From Streptomyces sp. SDr-06 (GTDB lineage: Bacteria > Actinomycetota > Actinomycetes > Streptomycetales > Streptomycetaceae), in the NCBI RefSeq assembly GCF_003324565.1, contig NZ_QOLA01000019.1, positions 98,807 through 162,806 of the forward strand: a DNA stretch of 64,000 bases, read 5' to 3'. Under the pieces are notes generated by a model. The model saw only the letters and a program-made list of their open reading frames with translations. It was not told the DNA's origin and made no database searches. A program made the translations under genes and the position numbers. Shown one piece after another: positions 1 to 8,420 of this stretch (positions are counted from its first letter, which is position 1; each line of letters starts with the position of its first letter).

Positions 1-346
1 GAAGCCGGTAGCGCCCCGCGATCAATCGCTGCTCACTGCCCGGCACTTCGCTCACTGGCGAGCCCCCCATCCGCGGCGGAGAAACCCTTCCAAGTTAGCT
101 CAGGGGCGCCCCGCTGCCGCCTCCTTGAACGGCATTGAACAGCCCGTACGAACACGGGTCGCGACTCTGCGTGAGGGGCGGTCGGAGAACTGTCCAACTC
201 GCCCTGGAATCAGCTGGATTCGGAGCGTAGTCGTCAACCTGCGGCCCCTCAAGGTGAATCCTGCCACCGGGATACACGAGTGTGACGCGGGGGCGATAGG
301 GTTAACCTGCCCGGGGCCGGGTGCCCTCGTACGGGTGGGGAGTGAC
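1..346. other. gene-free left edge and leader of the small basic protein
   Basis: I see no supported gene here. Open frames on both strands lack convincing starts or domain content. The last part holds a GGGGAG Shine-Dalgarno sequence at about 337-342, just before the ATG at 347, so this stretch probably carries the promoter and leader of that gene. Confidence 0.5.
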
Positions 347-610
347 ATGGAACAGATAACAATGCGCGGCAGGGCACGAGTGCCTGCCATCACCTGCGGG
401 AGCAGCGCGACCAGCTCGCGGCTCGACCGCCACCTCTCGGTGCTGGGCGGTCCCGCCGTCCCGCAGCGCGAGGCGGCCGAGGCGACGTTGCTGATGCGCG
501 AGCTGACCTCGCGTGATGTTGCGCACACCCGCAAGAGCAAGAGTGCTCGCGTCTCGCTCTTCGCGCCGCTGCGGCGGCTGCGCCGCTCGCTCTTCGGCAG
601 CCGCGGCTGA
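347..610 (+). CDS. small basic conserved hypothetical protein (87 aa)
   Basis: Function not recognised. The frame is open from 125, but the ATG at 347 follows a good ribosome binding site (GGGGAG) and is the natural start, giving 87 residues. The C-terminal third is strongly basic (RKSKSARVSLFAPLRRLRRS), with an amphipathic arginine-rich look that suggests contact with nucleic acid or membrane; this is inference. There is no signal peptide, no Cys pair and no known domain that I recognise. The gene is alone and convergent with the CoA-transferase gene downstream. Similar short proteins occur in streptomycetes as far as I recall, but none has an assigned role known to me. Confidence 0.6.
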   Translation: MEQITMRGRARVPAITCGSSATSSRLDRHLSVLGGPAVPQREAAEATLLMRELTSRDVAHTRKSKSARVSLFAPLRRLRRSLFGSRG

Positions 611-639
611 ACCGACCCCCGACACCACGCGCACCGCGT

Positions 640-1836
640 TCAGGCGATCACCCCGTCCCGGCGCAGCTCCGCCATCTGCTCGTCCGTCATTCCCAGGGCC
701 CGCAGCGTCGCGCAGGTGTGCTGGCCGAGCGCGGGCACCGCACCCATCCGCGGTTCCTGACTGCCGCCCAGATTGATGGGCGGCAGCAGCGCCCGCAGCG
801 GCCCCACCGGTGACTCCACCTCCCGCCACCGGCGCCGTGCCGCCAGCTGCGGATGCCCGGCCACATCCTCGACCGTGTTGAGCCGGGCGCAGGCGATTCC
901 CGCCGACTCCAGTCGGCCCGCCGCCTCCTCGGCCGTCAGGCCGGCCAGCGCCCGCCCCACCGCCTCGTCGGTCCTCGCCCGGTGCGCGACTCTCGCCGCA
1001 TTGGTGGCGAAGGCGGGATCGTCCGCCAACTCCCCCTGGTCAAGCACCAGTTCCGCCAGCCGTCGCCATTCGCGGTCGTTCTGGACCGACAGCAGCACCT
1101 GCCTGCCGTCGGCCGTGGGGTAGGCGTCGTACGGCGCGATCACGGCGTGCGCCACCCCGGTGCGCGCCGGTTCGGTGCCACCGTGCATCACGTGGTGCAG
1201 CGGATGCCCCAGCCACTCGGCGAGGGCCTCCAGCATGGAGATCTCCACCGGTCCGCCGCGTCCGGTCGTACCGCGGCGCACCAGGGCCGCCAGGACGCCC
1301 GAGAAGGCGTACATGGCGGCGGCGATGTCGGCGGCCGGGATTCCGGCCTTCACGGGCCGCTCGGGCGTCCCGGTGACCGACACCAGGCCCGCCTCGCACT
1401 GCACCAGCATGTCGTAGGCCCGCTTGTGCGCGTACGGGCCCTCGGCGCCGTAGCCCGATATGTCCACCGCGACGAGCCGCGGATGGGCCGCGCACAGGGT
1501 CGCCGCGTCGAGGCCGAGCCGGGCCGCGGCGCCGTGCGCGAGGTTCTGCACGAACACGTCCGCCTCCGCGATCAGCCGGTGCAGCACGTCGAGCCCGCGC
1601 GGGTCCTTCAGGTCGAGCGCGACCGACTCCTTGCCCCGGTTGCACCACACGAAGTGCGAGGCTAGTCCGCGGGCCGCGGTGTCGTAGGCGCGCGCGAAGT
1701 CGCCGCCGTCGGTGCGCTCGACCTTCACGACGCGGGCGCCCAGATCGGCGAGCTGGCGGGTCGCGAACGGTGCCGAGACGGCCTGTTCGACGGCGACGAC
1801 GGTGATGCCTTCGAGGGGCAGCGGCTGAGTGCTCAT
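640..1836 (-). CDS. CaiB/BaiF family CoA-transferase (class III)
   Basis: Predicted cytosolic class III CoA-transferase that moves CoA between carboxylic acids. Its 398 residues are the usual length. The N-terminal part (LPLEGITVVAVEQAVSAPFA, then LADLGARVVKVER) is the family's nucleotide-like fold. The motif RAYDMLVQ places the presumed catalytic aspartate at Asp142, matching Asp169 of formyl-CoA transferase. The later segment GRGGPVEISMLEALAEWLGHP is also typical. The real substrate cannot be read from sequence, because family members act on formate, carnitine, succinate, benzylsuccinate and others. The gene is 48 bp upstream of the ABC permease gene's stop codon on the same strand, but the ABC pair has its own TetR, so they need not be functionally linked. 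Confidence 0.9.
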   Translation of the reverse strand: MSTQPLPLEGITVVAVEQAVSAPFATRQLADLGARVVKVERTDGGDFARAYDTAARGLASHFVWCNRGKESVALDLKDPRGLDVLHRLIAEADVFVQNLAHGAAARLGLDAATLCAAHPRLVAVDISGYGAEGPYAHKRAYDMLVQCEAGLVSVTGTPERPVKAGIPAADIAAAMYAFSGVLAALVRRGTTGRGGPVEISMLEALAEWLGHPLHHVMHGGTEPARTGVAHAVIAPYDAYPTADGRQVLLSVQNDREWRRLAELVLDQGELADDPAFATNAARVAHRARTDEAVGRALAGLTAEEAAGRLESAGIACARLNTVEDVAGHPQLAARRRWREVESPVGPLRALLPPINLGGSQEPRMGAVPALGQHTCATLRALGMTDEQMAELRRDGVIA

Positions 1837-1884
1837 AGCCGTACCTATCGCGTACGGCCCGCGCTTGTCACCTCGCGGTGCTGC

Positions 1885-2667
1885 TCAGCGCCCGGTGTTC
1901 GCGTAGCGGCGGACCGCGAGCGGCACGAAGACGAGCAGCAGGAAGGCGCACCAGGCGAGTGAGCCCGCCACCGGGTGGGCGACCGGCCAGGCGGCGCCGG
2001 CGGCGGGCGAGGCGTTGCCGCAGAGCTCGCGGACGGCCGAGGAGACCGCGCTGATCGGGTTCCACTCGGCGATGGCGCGCAGCCAGCCCGGGAGCCGGTC
2101 GGTGGGGATGTAGGCGTTGGAGAGCAGCGGCAGGACGAAGGTCGCCGACCCCAGCTGCCCGGCGGCCTCCTCGCTCCGTGTCAGCAGCCCGAGGAACAGC
2201 CCCGCCCAGGTGGTCGCCAGGCGGAACAGCAGCAGAAGTCCGAAGGCGCCGAGCGCGCCCGGCAGCCCGCGCTCGACCCGCCAGCCCACCGCGAGCCCCA
2301 CGAGCATCAGCGGGATCATGCCGGCCGCGTGTGTGAGCAGGTCCGCCGCGCTCTGGCCGACCGGCACCGCGGCCCGGCTCATCGGCAGGGTGCGCAGCCG
2401 GTCCATGACGCCGCGGTGGGAGTCCTGGGCGGCCTGGAACATCCCGGTCATCAGGCCGTTGGCCGCGGTGGCCACCAGGAGGCCGGGCACCAGATAGGCC
2501 CGGTACTGCTCGCCCGGCGTCGCCAGGGCGCTGCCGAAGACGTAACCGAAGAACAGCAGCATCGTGATCGGCATGGTCTGGGTGAGGATCAGCACGCCGG
2601 GCGCGTGCCTGAGGCGCTGGAGCTGCCGGCCGAGCAGGGCGGTGCTGTCGTGGGCGATCGACGTCAT
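1885..2667 (-). CDS. ABC-2 type transporter permease (DrrB-like)
   Basis: Membrane half of an ABC exporter, 260 residues, with about six hydrophobic segments and the ABC-2 fold (VLILTQTMPITMLLFFGYVF near the N-terminus). The segment PMSRAAVPVGQSAADLLTHA is characteristic of daunorubicin-resistance DrrB-type permeases. It overlaps the stop of the upstream ATPase gene by 4 bp, so the two are translationally coupled and should form one exporter of a hydrophobic drug or lipid. Regulation is probably through the TetR gene divergent from the ATPase gene. The substrate is unknown. Confidence 0.93.
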   Translation of the reverse strand: MTSIAHDSTALLGRQLQRLRHAPGVLILTQTMPITMLLFFGYVFGSALATPGEQYRAYLVPGLLVATAANGLMTGMFQAAQDSHRGVMDRLRTLPMSRAAVPVGQSAADLLTHAAGMIPLMLVGLAVGWRVERGLPGALGAFGLLLLFRLATTWAGLFLGLLTRSEEAAGQLGSATFVLPLLSNAYIPTDRLPGWLRAIAEWNPISAVSSAVRELCGNASPAAGAAWPVAHPVAGSLAWCAFLLLVFVPLAVRRYANTGR

Positions 2668-3626
2668 GTCACGAGCTCCTTACGGGAGTTGGCGGCGCCG
2701 GTGAGGCGCAGGAACACCTCGTCGAGGGTGGGCGGACGCAGGCTCGCGTCCAGGATGGGGACTGCGGCCGCGTCCAGTTCGCGCACGACGCGGGGCAGGG
2801 TGAGCGTGGGATCGGGGCAGACGGCGCCCACCGTGCGCCGGGCGGCGTCGAGGTGGGGCTCGGAGCCGGTCAACCGGTCGAGTACGGCGGCGGCCTGGGG
2901 CAGCGCGGCCTCCGTCGCCACCACGACCTCGGCGTAGGAGCCGATGCGGGCCTTGAGCTCGGCCGGGGTCCCGGTGACGGCGGCCCGGCCCTGGTCGATC
3001 AGGACGATGCCGTCGGCGAGCTGGTCGGCCTCCTCCAGGTACTGCGTGGTGAGCAGGACGGTGGTGCCCTCGGCGGCGAGGTCCCGGACGGCGGACCAGA
3101 TCTGGTTGCGGCTCTGCGGGTCGAGGCCGGTGGTGGGCTCGTCGAGGAAGAGGACCCGGGGCCGGGTGAGCAGGCTCGCCGCGAGGTCGAGGCGGCGCCG
3201 CATGCCGCCGGAGTACGTGCCGGCGGCGCGGTCGGCCGCGTCCGACAGGGCGAACCGGTCGAGGAGTTCGTCCGCGCGCCCGCGTCCCGTCGCGCCGCGC
3301 ATGCCGTGCAGCCTGGCGAACAGCCGGAGGTTCTGGCGGCCGGTCAGCTCGACGTCGACGGAGGCCGACTGGCCGGTCACACCGATCCGGCGGCGCACCG
3401 CGTCCTGCTCGCGCACCACGTCGTGCCCGGCGACCCGGGCGGAGCCCGCGTCCGGCGCCAGCAGCGTCGTCAGCAGCCGGACGGCCGTCGTCTTGCCCGC
3501 CCCGTTCGGCCCGAGCATCCCGCAGACGGTTCCTTCGGCGACCGCGAGATCGAGGCCGCGCAGCGCGTGGACCTGCCCGAAGCGCTTCTCCAGGCCTTCA
3601 CTAAGTACAGCGTACGTAGTCGTCAT
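2664..3626 (-). CDS. ABC transporter ATP-binding protein (DrrA-like)
   Basis: Cytosolic ATPase of a DrrAB-type exporter, 320 residues. It shows Walker A GPNGAGKTT (39-47), the ABC signature YSGGMRRR, Walker B VLFLDEPTTGLD, and the C-terminal extension typical of DrrA proteins (VVRELDAAAVPILDASLRPP then LDEVFLRLTG). I chose ATG at 3626 (MTTTYAVLSEG). An in-frame ATG at 3638 would add four residues, but it lies inside the presumed operator zone. The gene is divergent from a TetR gene 64 bp away with a 17-bp palindrome between them, and its first codons contain one arm of a second inverted repeat. It is followed by the permease with a 4-bp overlap. Confidence 0.94.
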   Translation of the reverse strand: MTTTYAVLSEGLEKRFGQVHALRGLDLAVAEGTVCGMLGPNGAGKTTAVRLLTTLLAPDAGSARVAGHDVVREQDAVRRRIGVTGQSASVDVELTGRQNLRLFARLHGMRGATGRGRADELLDRFALSDAADRAAGTYSGGMRRRLDLAASLLTRPRVLFLDEPTTGLDPQSRNQIWSAVRDLAAEGTTVLLTTQYLEEADQLADGIVLIDQGRAAVTGTPAELKARIGSYAEVVVATEAALPQAAAVLDRLTGSEPHLDAARRTVGAVCPDPTLTLPRVVRELDAAAVPILDASLRPPTLDEVFLRLTGAANSRKELVT

Positions 3627-3654
3627 GCGGCTCACCATAGCGCACTACGTACGC
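3610..3654. promoter_or_regulatory. inverted repeat overlapping the start of the ABC ATPase gene
   Basis: GCGTACGTAGT at 3610-3620 is repeated as its exact reverse complement, ACTACGTACGC, at 3644-3654. One arm lies in the first codons of the ATPase gene and the other merges with the palindrome at 3646-3662. This gives three CGTACGTA-like half-sites in about 50 bp, as expected for multi-dimer TetR binding. Confidence 0.5.
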
Positions 3655-3662
3655 CGTACGTA
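3646..3662. promoter_or_regulatory. perfect 17-bp palindrome, probable TetR operator
   Basis: TACGTACG-C-CGTACGTA is a perfect palindrome lying in the 64-bp gap between the divergent ATPase and TetR starts. Size, symmetry and position fit an autoregulatory TetR operator; binding by the adjacent TetR is inferred. Confidence 0.65.
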
Positions 3663-3690
3663 ACTACGATGGGGGGCGAGGTGATGATCC

Positions 3691-4398
3691 ATGGCAGGGC
3701 GACCTGCTGAACCAGAAGTGATCTGGGCGCGCCCCGAGCGCGCCGGACGGGGCCCGAGGCCCGCATTCAGCCGTGCCGACATCGCGGCCGCCGCCGTGCG
3801 GATCGCGGACGCCGACGGCATCGACGCGGTCTCCATGCGCCGCGTGGCGGCCGAGCTCGGCTGCGGAACGATGTCGCTCTACAACTACGTTCCGCGCAAG
3901 GAGGACCTGTACGAGCTGATGGTGGACGCGGTCAGCGCCGAGTACGAGCTGAGCCCGCCGACCGGGGACTGGCGGGCCGACATGCTCGGCCTCGCCCACC
4001 AGACCCGGGCCCTGATGCACCGCCACCCCTGGGTGCCCGGCCTCATGTCCCCGGTGTACGGCTTCAGCCCCAACGCGCTGCGCTACCTGGAGCACTGCAT
4101 GACGTGCCTGGACCCGCTGGACGCCAGGTACGGCACCAAGATGGAGCTGATCGCCTCGGTGAACGGCGTGGTCACCACCTACGTCGCCAACGAGCTCGCC
4201 ACCGCCGAGCGGACCCGCTCGCTGCCCTGGTCGCCCGAGCAGGAGCACGGCGTGCGCATCGCCTACCTGCTCAGCCAGGTCTCCACCGGCCGCTACCCGC
4301 GCCTGGCCGCGGCCTTCGCCGAGGACTCCGGGCCCATCGATCTGGACGCGGTGTTCGAGCGGGCGCTGACCAGGACGCTCGACGCGTTCGGCGGGTAG
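3691..4398 (+). CDS. TetR family regulator of the DrrAB-like exporter
   Basis: Cytosolic DNA-binding repressor, 235 residues. The N-terminal helix-turn-helix is clear (RRVAAELGCGTMSLYNYVPR followed by KEDLYELMVDAV), about residues 30-80. The C-terminal ligand domain is of the TetR_C type seen in drug-exporter regulators (GDWRADMLGLAHQTRALMHR). It is divergent from the ABC exporter genes with a perfect palindrome between them, which is the classic arrangement of a drug-sensing repressor. ATG at 3691 follows a purine-rich stretch (GGGGGGCGAGG). Confidence 0.92.
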   Translation: MAGRPAEPEVIWARPERAGRGPRPAFSRADIAAAAVRIADADGIDAVSMRRVAAELGCGTMSLYNYVPRKEDLYELMVDAVSAEYELSPPTGDWRADMLGLAHQTRALMHRHPWVPGLMSPVYGFSPNALRYLEHCMTCLDPLDARYGTKMELIASVNGVVTTYVANELATAERTRSLPWSPEQEHGVRIAYLLSQVSTGRYPRLAAAFAEDSGPIDLDAVFERALTRTLDAFGG

Positions 4399-4453
4399 CG
4401 GGGCGCGGGCGGCGGATTTCCGGCCCGGGCCCCCGTCCGTGCAGGATGACCCC

Positions 4454-4987
4454 ATGACCGAGATCCGCACCCCCCGCCTCCTGCTGCGCCGCTGGACCGA
4501 CGACGACCTCGTCCCGATGTCCGAGATCCACGCCGACCCGGAGGTCATGCGCTGGATCGGCGACGGCTCGGTGCGCGATCTGGAGCGGACCGCCGAGGAC
4601 ATCGAGCGCTGGGAGGACGAGTGGGACGCCGAGGGTTTCGGGCTCTTCGCCGTCGAGCTCCTCGGCTCCGGCGAGCTGATCGGCTTCACCGGCCTGTCCG
4701 TGCCGTACTACCTCCCCGAGGCGGCGCACGAGGTGGAGATCGGCTGGCGGCTCGGCCGGCCGTTCTGGGGCCAGGGGTACGCGTCCGAAGCGGCTCATGC
4801 CGCGCTGGAGTTCGCCCTTCAGGACCGCGGGCTCGAACGGGTCATCAGCGTCTCGCGGGTGGGCAACGAGGCCTCCGAGAACGTGATGCGCAAGCTCGGG
4901 ATGGAGCTGGAGCGCGAGACGGTCCACCCCGAGTTCGGGCACGCGCTCAACATCCACGCCATCGACCTGACCGAGTACCAGGCCTGA
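4454..4987 (+). CDS. GNAT family N-acetyltransferase (RimJ/RimL type)
   Basis: Predicted acetyl-CoA-dependent N-acetyltransferase, 177 residues. The opening TEIRTPRLLLRRW and the later HEVEIGWRLGRPFWGQGYAS give the acetyl-CoA-binding motif of the Acetyltransf_3 (RimJ/RimL) group. The final NEASENVMRKLGMELER motif is also standard. A GTG at 4439 is in frame, but the ATG at 4454 aligns with the usual N-terminus. The acceptor (ribosomal protein, antibiotic or small amine) is not identifiable. Confidence 0.9.
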   Translation: MTEIRTPRLLLRRWTDDDLVPMSEIHADPEVMRWIGDGSVRDLERTAEDIERWEDEWDAEGFGLFAVELLGSGELIGFTGLSVPYYLPEAAHEVEIGWRLGRPFWGQGYASEAAHAALEFALQDRGLERVISVSRVGNEASENVMRKLGMELERETVHPEFGHALNIHAIDLTEYQA

Positions 4988-5000
4988 GCCCGGCCGCACC

Positions 5001-6245
5001 TCAGATGAGGGCGAACTGGCCGCCGGGGCCCTCCTCGGGGTGCTCCAGCACGGACGCGGGCCGCCGCGCCCCGTCCGGCACCGGCAGGACGCCCGCGGCG
5101 CGGAGCCGGTCCCGCGTCACCGGCTTGGTGACGGCGGCCCTCAACCCGGCCTGGGCCGAGCGCAGTTCACCGAGCAGGGCGAGCACCGTGATGAGCTCCA
5201 GCAGGTCCGAGGTCCACTCCTGGGGCCAGCCGGGCGGGCCGAGCGCGGCCGGCGTGCCCGGCTCCACCGGCCCGGTGCGCCGCCGGAACCAGAGCTCGAT
5301 GATCCGCACCCCGCCGACCTGGAACTCCCAGGCCTGCGCCGGCACCGGTGAGATCCGGCCGCCGTCGCCCACGTGCAGGGTCTCCTCCCCGGCGTCGTAC
5401 CGCAGCTCCAGCGGCCGGGCGGGCACGGCCGCCCGGACATAGGGCCGCCGCCCGCCGGGCAGCCGGGGCTTGTCGCCACCGCGCGCGCCCCGCACCATCA
5501 GCGTGCTCACGCGCCGCCCCAACTCCACGCCCCGGGACCAGAGTTGCGGATCCGTGGGCAGCGGCACCTCGCATCCCCCTGCGCCCGGGAACGCGGCCGC
5601 CACGGCCCAGGCGAGCACGTCCTGTGGGGTGACGTCGACGGCGTACAGCTCGCCGAGGAAGGCGAGCAGGCCGGGCGCGAGGTTCGGTTCGAGGCCGCCG
5701 GGGCGCCGGTACAGCGGGCGGACGCGGCCCGGGCGCCCGGCGGGGGAGTGCCCGTCGGGCAGCACGGCCGAGAGGGTCAGGGCGGGCCCCGAGTCCCCCG
5801 GGTCCTCGGCCTTCTTCCGGGAGGTGGCGGCGGCCGACGGCACATACCCCTGCTCCACCGCGAAGAGCTGGTGCTCGTCCGCCACCCGCCACAGCTCGGG
5901 CCGGGCGGCGTCGATCAGGCGCTGGTCCGGTATCAGCCACTGCTCGTCGAAGGGCCCGCACCGCAGGCGGACCGGGGCCGGGCACGCGCCGCGCTCCCGC
6001 TCGAACGGGCCGGTGCCGCCGTCATGGCCGGGCAGCGCGGCCACCGCCGAGCGGGGCGTACGCGACCGGCTCGGCTCGAACAGTCGCTCCCGCTCGGCCC
6101 CTTCGGACCGCACGAGCAGGTCCCAGCGCGAGCGCAGGGTCCGCTCGTCCGGCGCCACCACCCAGTCGCGCCCCAGCCGCAGCGGCGCCACCGACCAGGG
6201 CATCAGGTCGTCGAGGAGAGGCACGTCATCGCTCACAGCCAGCAT
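5001..6245 (-). CDS. orphan type ISP restriction-modification specificity-domain protein
   Basis: A 414-residue protein with no helicase, nuclease or methyltransferase motif. Its organisation recalls the C-terminal target-recognition part of single-chain type ISP enzymes such as LlaBIII: a middle block (GLLAFLGELYAVDVTPQDVL, then AWAVAAAF) resembles the segment introducing the DNA-recognition region, and AWEFQVGGVRIIELWFRRR resembles the common WdF.vGGy.Vlk.Wl.R motif. I recall that streptomycetes carry such stand-alone proteins annotated as type ISP enzymes. With no catalytic partner nearby, restriction activity is doubtful. The start could also be the GTG at 6236; neither start has a strong ribosome binding site. 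It follows the GntR gene by 14 bp and may be co-transcribed with it. Confidence 0.65.
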   Translation of the reverse strand: MLAVSDDVPLLDDLMPWSVAPLRLGRDWVVAPDERTLRSRWDLLVRSEGAERERLFEPSRSRTPRSAVAALPGHDGGTGPFERERGACPAPVRLRCGPFDEQWLIPDQRLIDAARPELWRVADEHQLFAVEQGYVPSAAATSRKKAEDPGDSGPALTLSAVLPDGHSPAGRPGRVRPLYRRPGGLEPNLAPGLLAFLGELYAVDVTPQDVLAWAVAAAFPGAGGCEVPLPTDPQLWSRGVELGRRVSTLMVRGARGGDKPRLPGGRRPYVRAAVPARPLELRYDAGEETLHVGDGGRISPVPAQAWEFQVGGVRIIELWFRRRTGPVEPGTPAALGPPGWPQEWTSDLLELITVLALLGELRSAQAGLRAAVTKPVTRDRLRAAGVLPVPDGARRPASVLEHPEEGPGGQFALI

Positions 6246-6259
6246 GCTAGGGGGAAGGC

Positions 6260-7012
6260 TCAGCGCGCTTCGACCGTCACCGAGAACGAGAAGCGGTCAC
6301 CCCGGTAGTGGATCCGGGCCACGTCGACGACCTGGCCCTTCCCGTCGTAGGTGACTCCCGTGTAGTGCAGGATCGGGGAGAGCAGCGGCACTTGCAGCAG
6401 TTCGGCCGTGACGGGGTCGGCGAGCCGGGCCTCCACCGTGTCCGTGATGCGCGCGATGTCCACCCCGACCGCGTCCCGCAGCACCTTCGTCATCGGCCAG
6501 CGCCCCAGGTCGGCGAGGTCGATCGCGGCGGCCACCTCCGGACGCACCGCGTTGTGCGCCCAGTTGGTGGGCTCGCCGCTCTCCTCCTCGCACCGCAGCC
6601 GCCGGTAGGTGACGATCTCGGGGCAGTGGGGGAAGTACTCCGCGAGCTCGCCGGGCACCGGCTCCGGGCCGTGGCCCAGGATCGTGGTGCGCTCACCCGA
6701 CTGCTGGGCCACGATCGCGTCGATCGAGCCCAGCAGCCGGACCGGGGAGGCCCGCCGGGCGGCCGGCTCGATGAACGTGCCGCGCCGGCGGTGCCTGCTG
6801 ATCAGGCCCTCCTCCTCCAGCTCCTTCAGCGCCTGACGCATCGTCAGCACACTCACCCCGTAGTGCGCGGCGAGCTGTTCCTCGGTGGGCAGGCGCAGCG
6901 AGGCGTCGGGGGAGCGGCCCAGTATCGAGGCGCGCAGCGACTGGGACACCTGGTACCAGAGCGGCAGCTTCCGGTTCAGGACCAGGGAGTCGGGTGCGAA
7001 GGAGGAGGTCAC
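6260..7012 (-). CDS. GntR family regulator (HutC/UTRA type)
   Basis: 250-residue transcriptional regulator. The N-terminal winged helix runs over about residues 15-80 (LPTEEQLAAHYGVSVLTMRQ, ALKELEEEGLISRHRRRGTF). The C-terminal UTRA ligand domain ends in LSPILHYTGVTYDGKGQVVD. It lies 23 bp downstream of homogentisate dioxygenase on the same strand, so it is probably in that operon. It may sense an aromatic or amino-acid catabolite, but its ligand is unknown. Confidence 0.9.
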   Translation of the reverse strand: MTSSFAPDSLVLNRKLPLWYQVSQSLRASILGRSPDASLRLPTEEQLAAHYGVSVLTMRQALKELEEEGLISRHRRRGTFIEPAARRASPVRLLGSIDAIVAQQSGERTTILGHGPEPVPGELAEYFPHCPEIVTYRRLRCEEESGEPTNWAHNAVRPEVAAAIDLADLGRWPMTKVLRDAVGVDIARITDTVEARLADPVTAELLQVPLLSPILHYTGVTYDGKGQVVDVARIHYRGDRFSFSVTVEAR

Positions 7013-7035
7013 AGGGATTCCGTATCAGGTGGTGC

Positions 7036-8370
7036 TCAGGAGCGGAAGTGGCGCTGGAGACCCTGCCACACGTCGTCGTAGCCCCGCTGGAGGTGGTCGG
7101 CCGTCGCCGCCTGCTCGGTCGCGGTGACCGGCCAGCGCGTCTCGAACATGAAGGCAAGGCCGTCGTCGATCTTCTGCGGCTTCAGCTCGGCGGCGCTCGC
7201 CCGGTCGAAGGTCTCCCGGTCCGGGCCGTGCGCCGACATCATGTTGTGCAGCGAACCGCCGCCGGGTACGAACCCCCCTTCTCCGGCCGTCTTCGCGTCG
7301 TAGGCGCCCTCGATCAGGCCCATGTACTCGCTCATGACGTTGCGGTGGAAGTACGGCGGGCGGAAGGTGTCCTCGCCGACCAGCCAGCGCGGCGCGAACA
7401 CCACGAAGTCGACGCCCGCCAGGCCCGGGGTGTCGGACGGCGAGGTGAGCACCGTGAAGATCGACGGGTCGGGGTGGTCGTAGCTGATGGTGCCCATCAC
7501 GTTGAAGGTGCGCAGGTCGTAGACGTACGGCGTATGGGTGCCGTGCCAGGCCACGACGTCCAGGGGCGAGTGGTCGTACGTCGCGGTCCAGAGGTTGCCG
7601 CAGAACTTGTTGACGACCTCGACCGGGCCCTCGACGTCCTCGTACGCGGCCAGCGGGGCCCGGAAGTCCCGCGCGTTGGCGAGGCCGTTGGCGCCGATCG
7701 GGCCGAGCTCGGGCAGCTCGAAGGGGCGGCCGTAGTTCTCGCACACATAACCGCGCGCGCTCTCGTCGAGCAGCTCCACCCGGAAGCGGACGCCGCGCGG
7801 GATCAGGGCGACCTCACCGGGGCGGGCCGCGAGCAGCCCGAGCTCGGTGCGCAGGAGCAGCCCGCCGCGCTCGGGGACGATCAGGAGCTCGCCGTCGGCG
7901 TCGCTGAACACCCTGGATTCCATCGAGGAGTTGGCGTGGTAGAGGTGCACCGCCATGCCGCTGCGCTGGGTGGCGTCGCCGTTGCCGCCGAGCGTCCACA
8001 GGCCGGCCAGCCAGTCGGTGCCCGCCGGGGGCTCGGGCAGCGGGTTCCAGCGCAGCCGGTTCGGGTCGGGCACGGTCTCGGTGAAGGGGGCCGAGCGGAG
8101 GTGCCCGTTGTCGGCGCGGGTGAACGGCGGGTGGGCGGCCGATGGCCGGATCCGGTACAGCCAGGAGCGACGGTTGCTCGCGCGCGGCTCGGTGAAGGCG
8201 GACCCGCTCAGCTGCTCCGCGTACAGCCCGAGCGGGGCGCGCTGGGGCGCGTTGCGGCCGTGCGGAAGGGCGCCGGGGACGGCCTCCGAGCTGTGCTCGT
8301 TGCCGAAACCGCGGGAGTGGCCGAGGCCCTCCGCGATTTTCCTCGCCTGTTCGCCGGTGGTGGTCGTCAT
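7036..8370 (-). CDS. hmgA: homogentisate 1,2-dioxygenase
   Basis: Cytosolic non-haem Fe(II) enzyme of tyrosine/phenylalanine degradation that opens the ring of homogentisate to maleylacetoacetate. The 444-residue length is normal. The iron ligands of the human enzyme (H335, E341, H371) align with H342, E348 and H381 in YFHRNVMSEYMGL and SLHNMMSAHGPD. The N-terminal GFGNEHSSEAVPGALP is diagnostic. No fumarylacetoacetate hydrolase or maleylacetoacetate isomerase gene is nearby, so the rest of the pathway must lie elsewhere. It is divergent from a TetR gene, with a perfect inverted repeat between them. Confidence 0.97.
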   Translation of the reverse strand: MTTTTGEQARKIAEGLGHSRGFGNEHSSEAVPGALPHGRNAPQRAPLGLYAEQLSGSAFTEPRASNRRSWLYRIRPSAAHPPFTRADNGHLRSAPFTETVPDPNRLRWNPLPEPPAGTDWLAGLWTLGGNGDATQRSGMAVHLYHANSSMESRVFSDADGELLIVPERGGLLLRTELGLLAARPGEVALIPRGVRFRVELLDESARGYVCENYGRPFELPELGPIGANGLANARDFRAPLAAYEDVEGPVEVVNKFCGNLWTATYDHSPLDVVAWHGTHTPYVYDLRTFNVMGTISYDHPDPSIFTVLTSPSDTPGLAGVDFVVFAPRWLVGEDTFRPPYFHRNVMSEYMGLIEGAYDAKTAGEGGFVPGGGSLHNMMSAHGPDRETFDRASAAELKPQKIDDGLAFMFETRWPVTATEQAATADHLQRGYDDVWQGLQRHFRS

Positions 8371-8396
8371 CGTCCGCTCTCCTGCTGCCGTGCCGG

Positions 8397-8420
8397 AATC
8401 CTATGCTCAACCGTAGGATT
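8397..8420. promoter_or_regulatory. inverted repeat between hmgA and the divergent TetR gene
   Basis: AATCCTA at 8397-8403 and its exact complement TAGGATT at 8414-8420 are separated by 10 bp, 27 bp upstream of the hmgA ATG. It is a probable operator for the divergent TetR protein. Confidence 0.6.

Noticed and set aside
125..346. In-frame extension of the small basic protein to 125
   Set aside because: No ribosome binding site at 125, whereas the ATG at 347 follows GGGGAG at the right distance.
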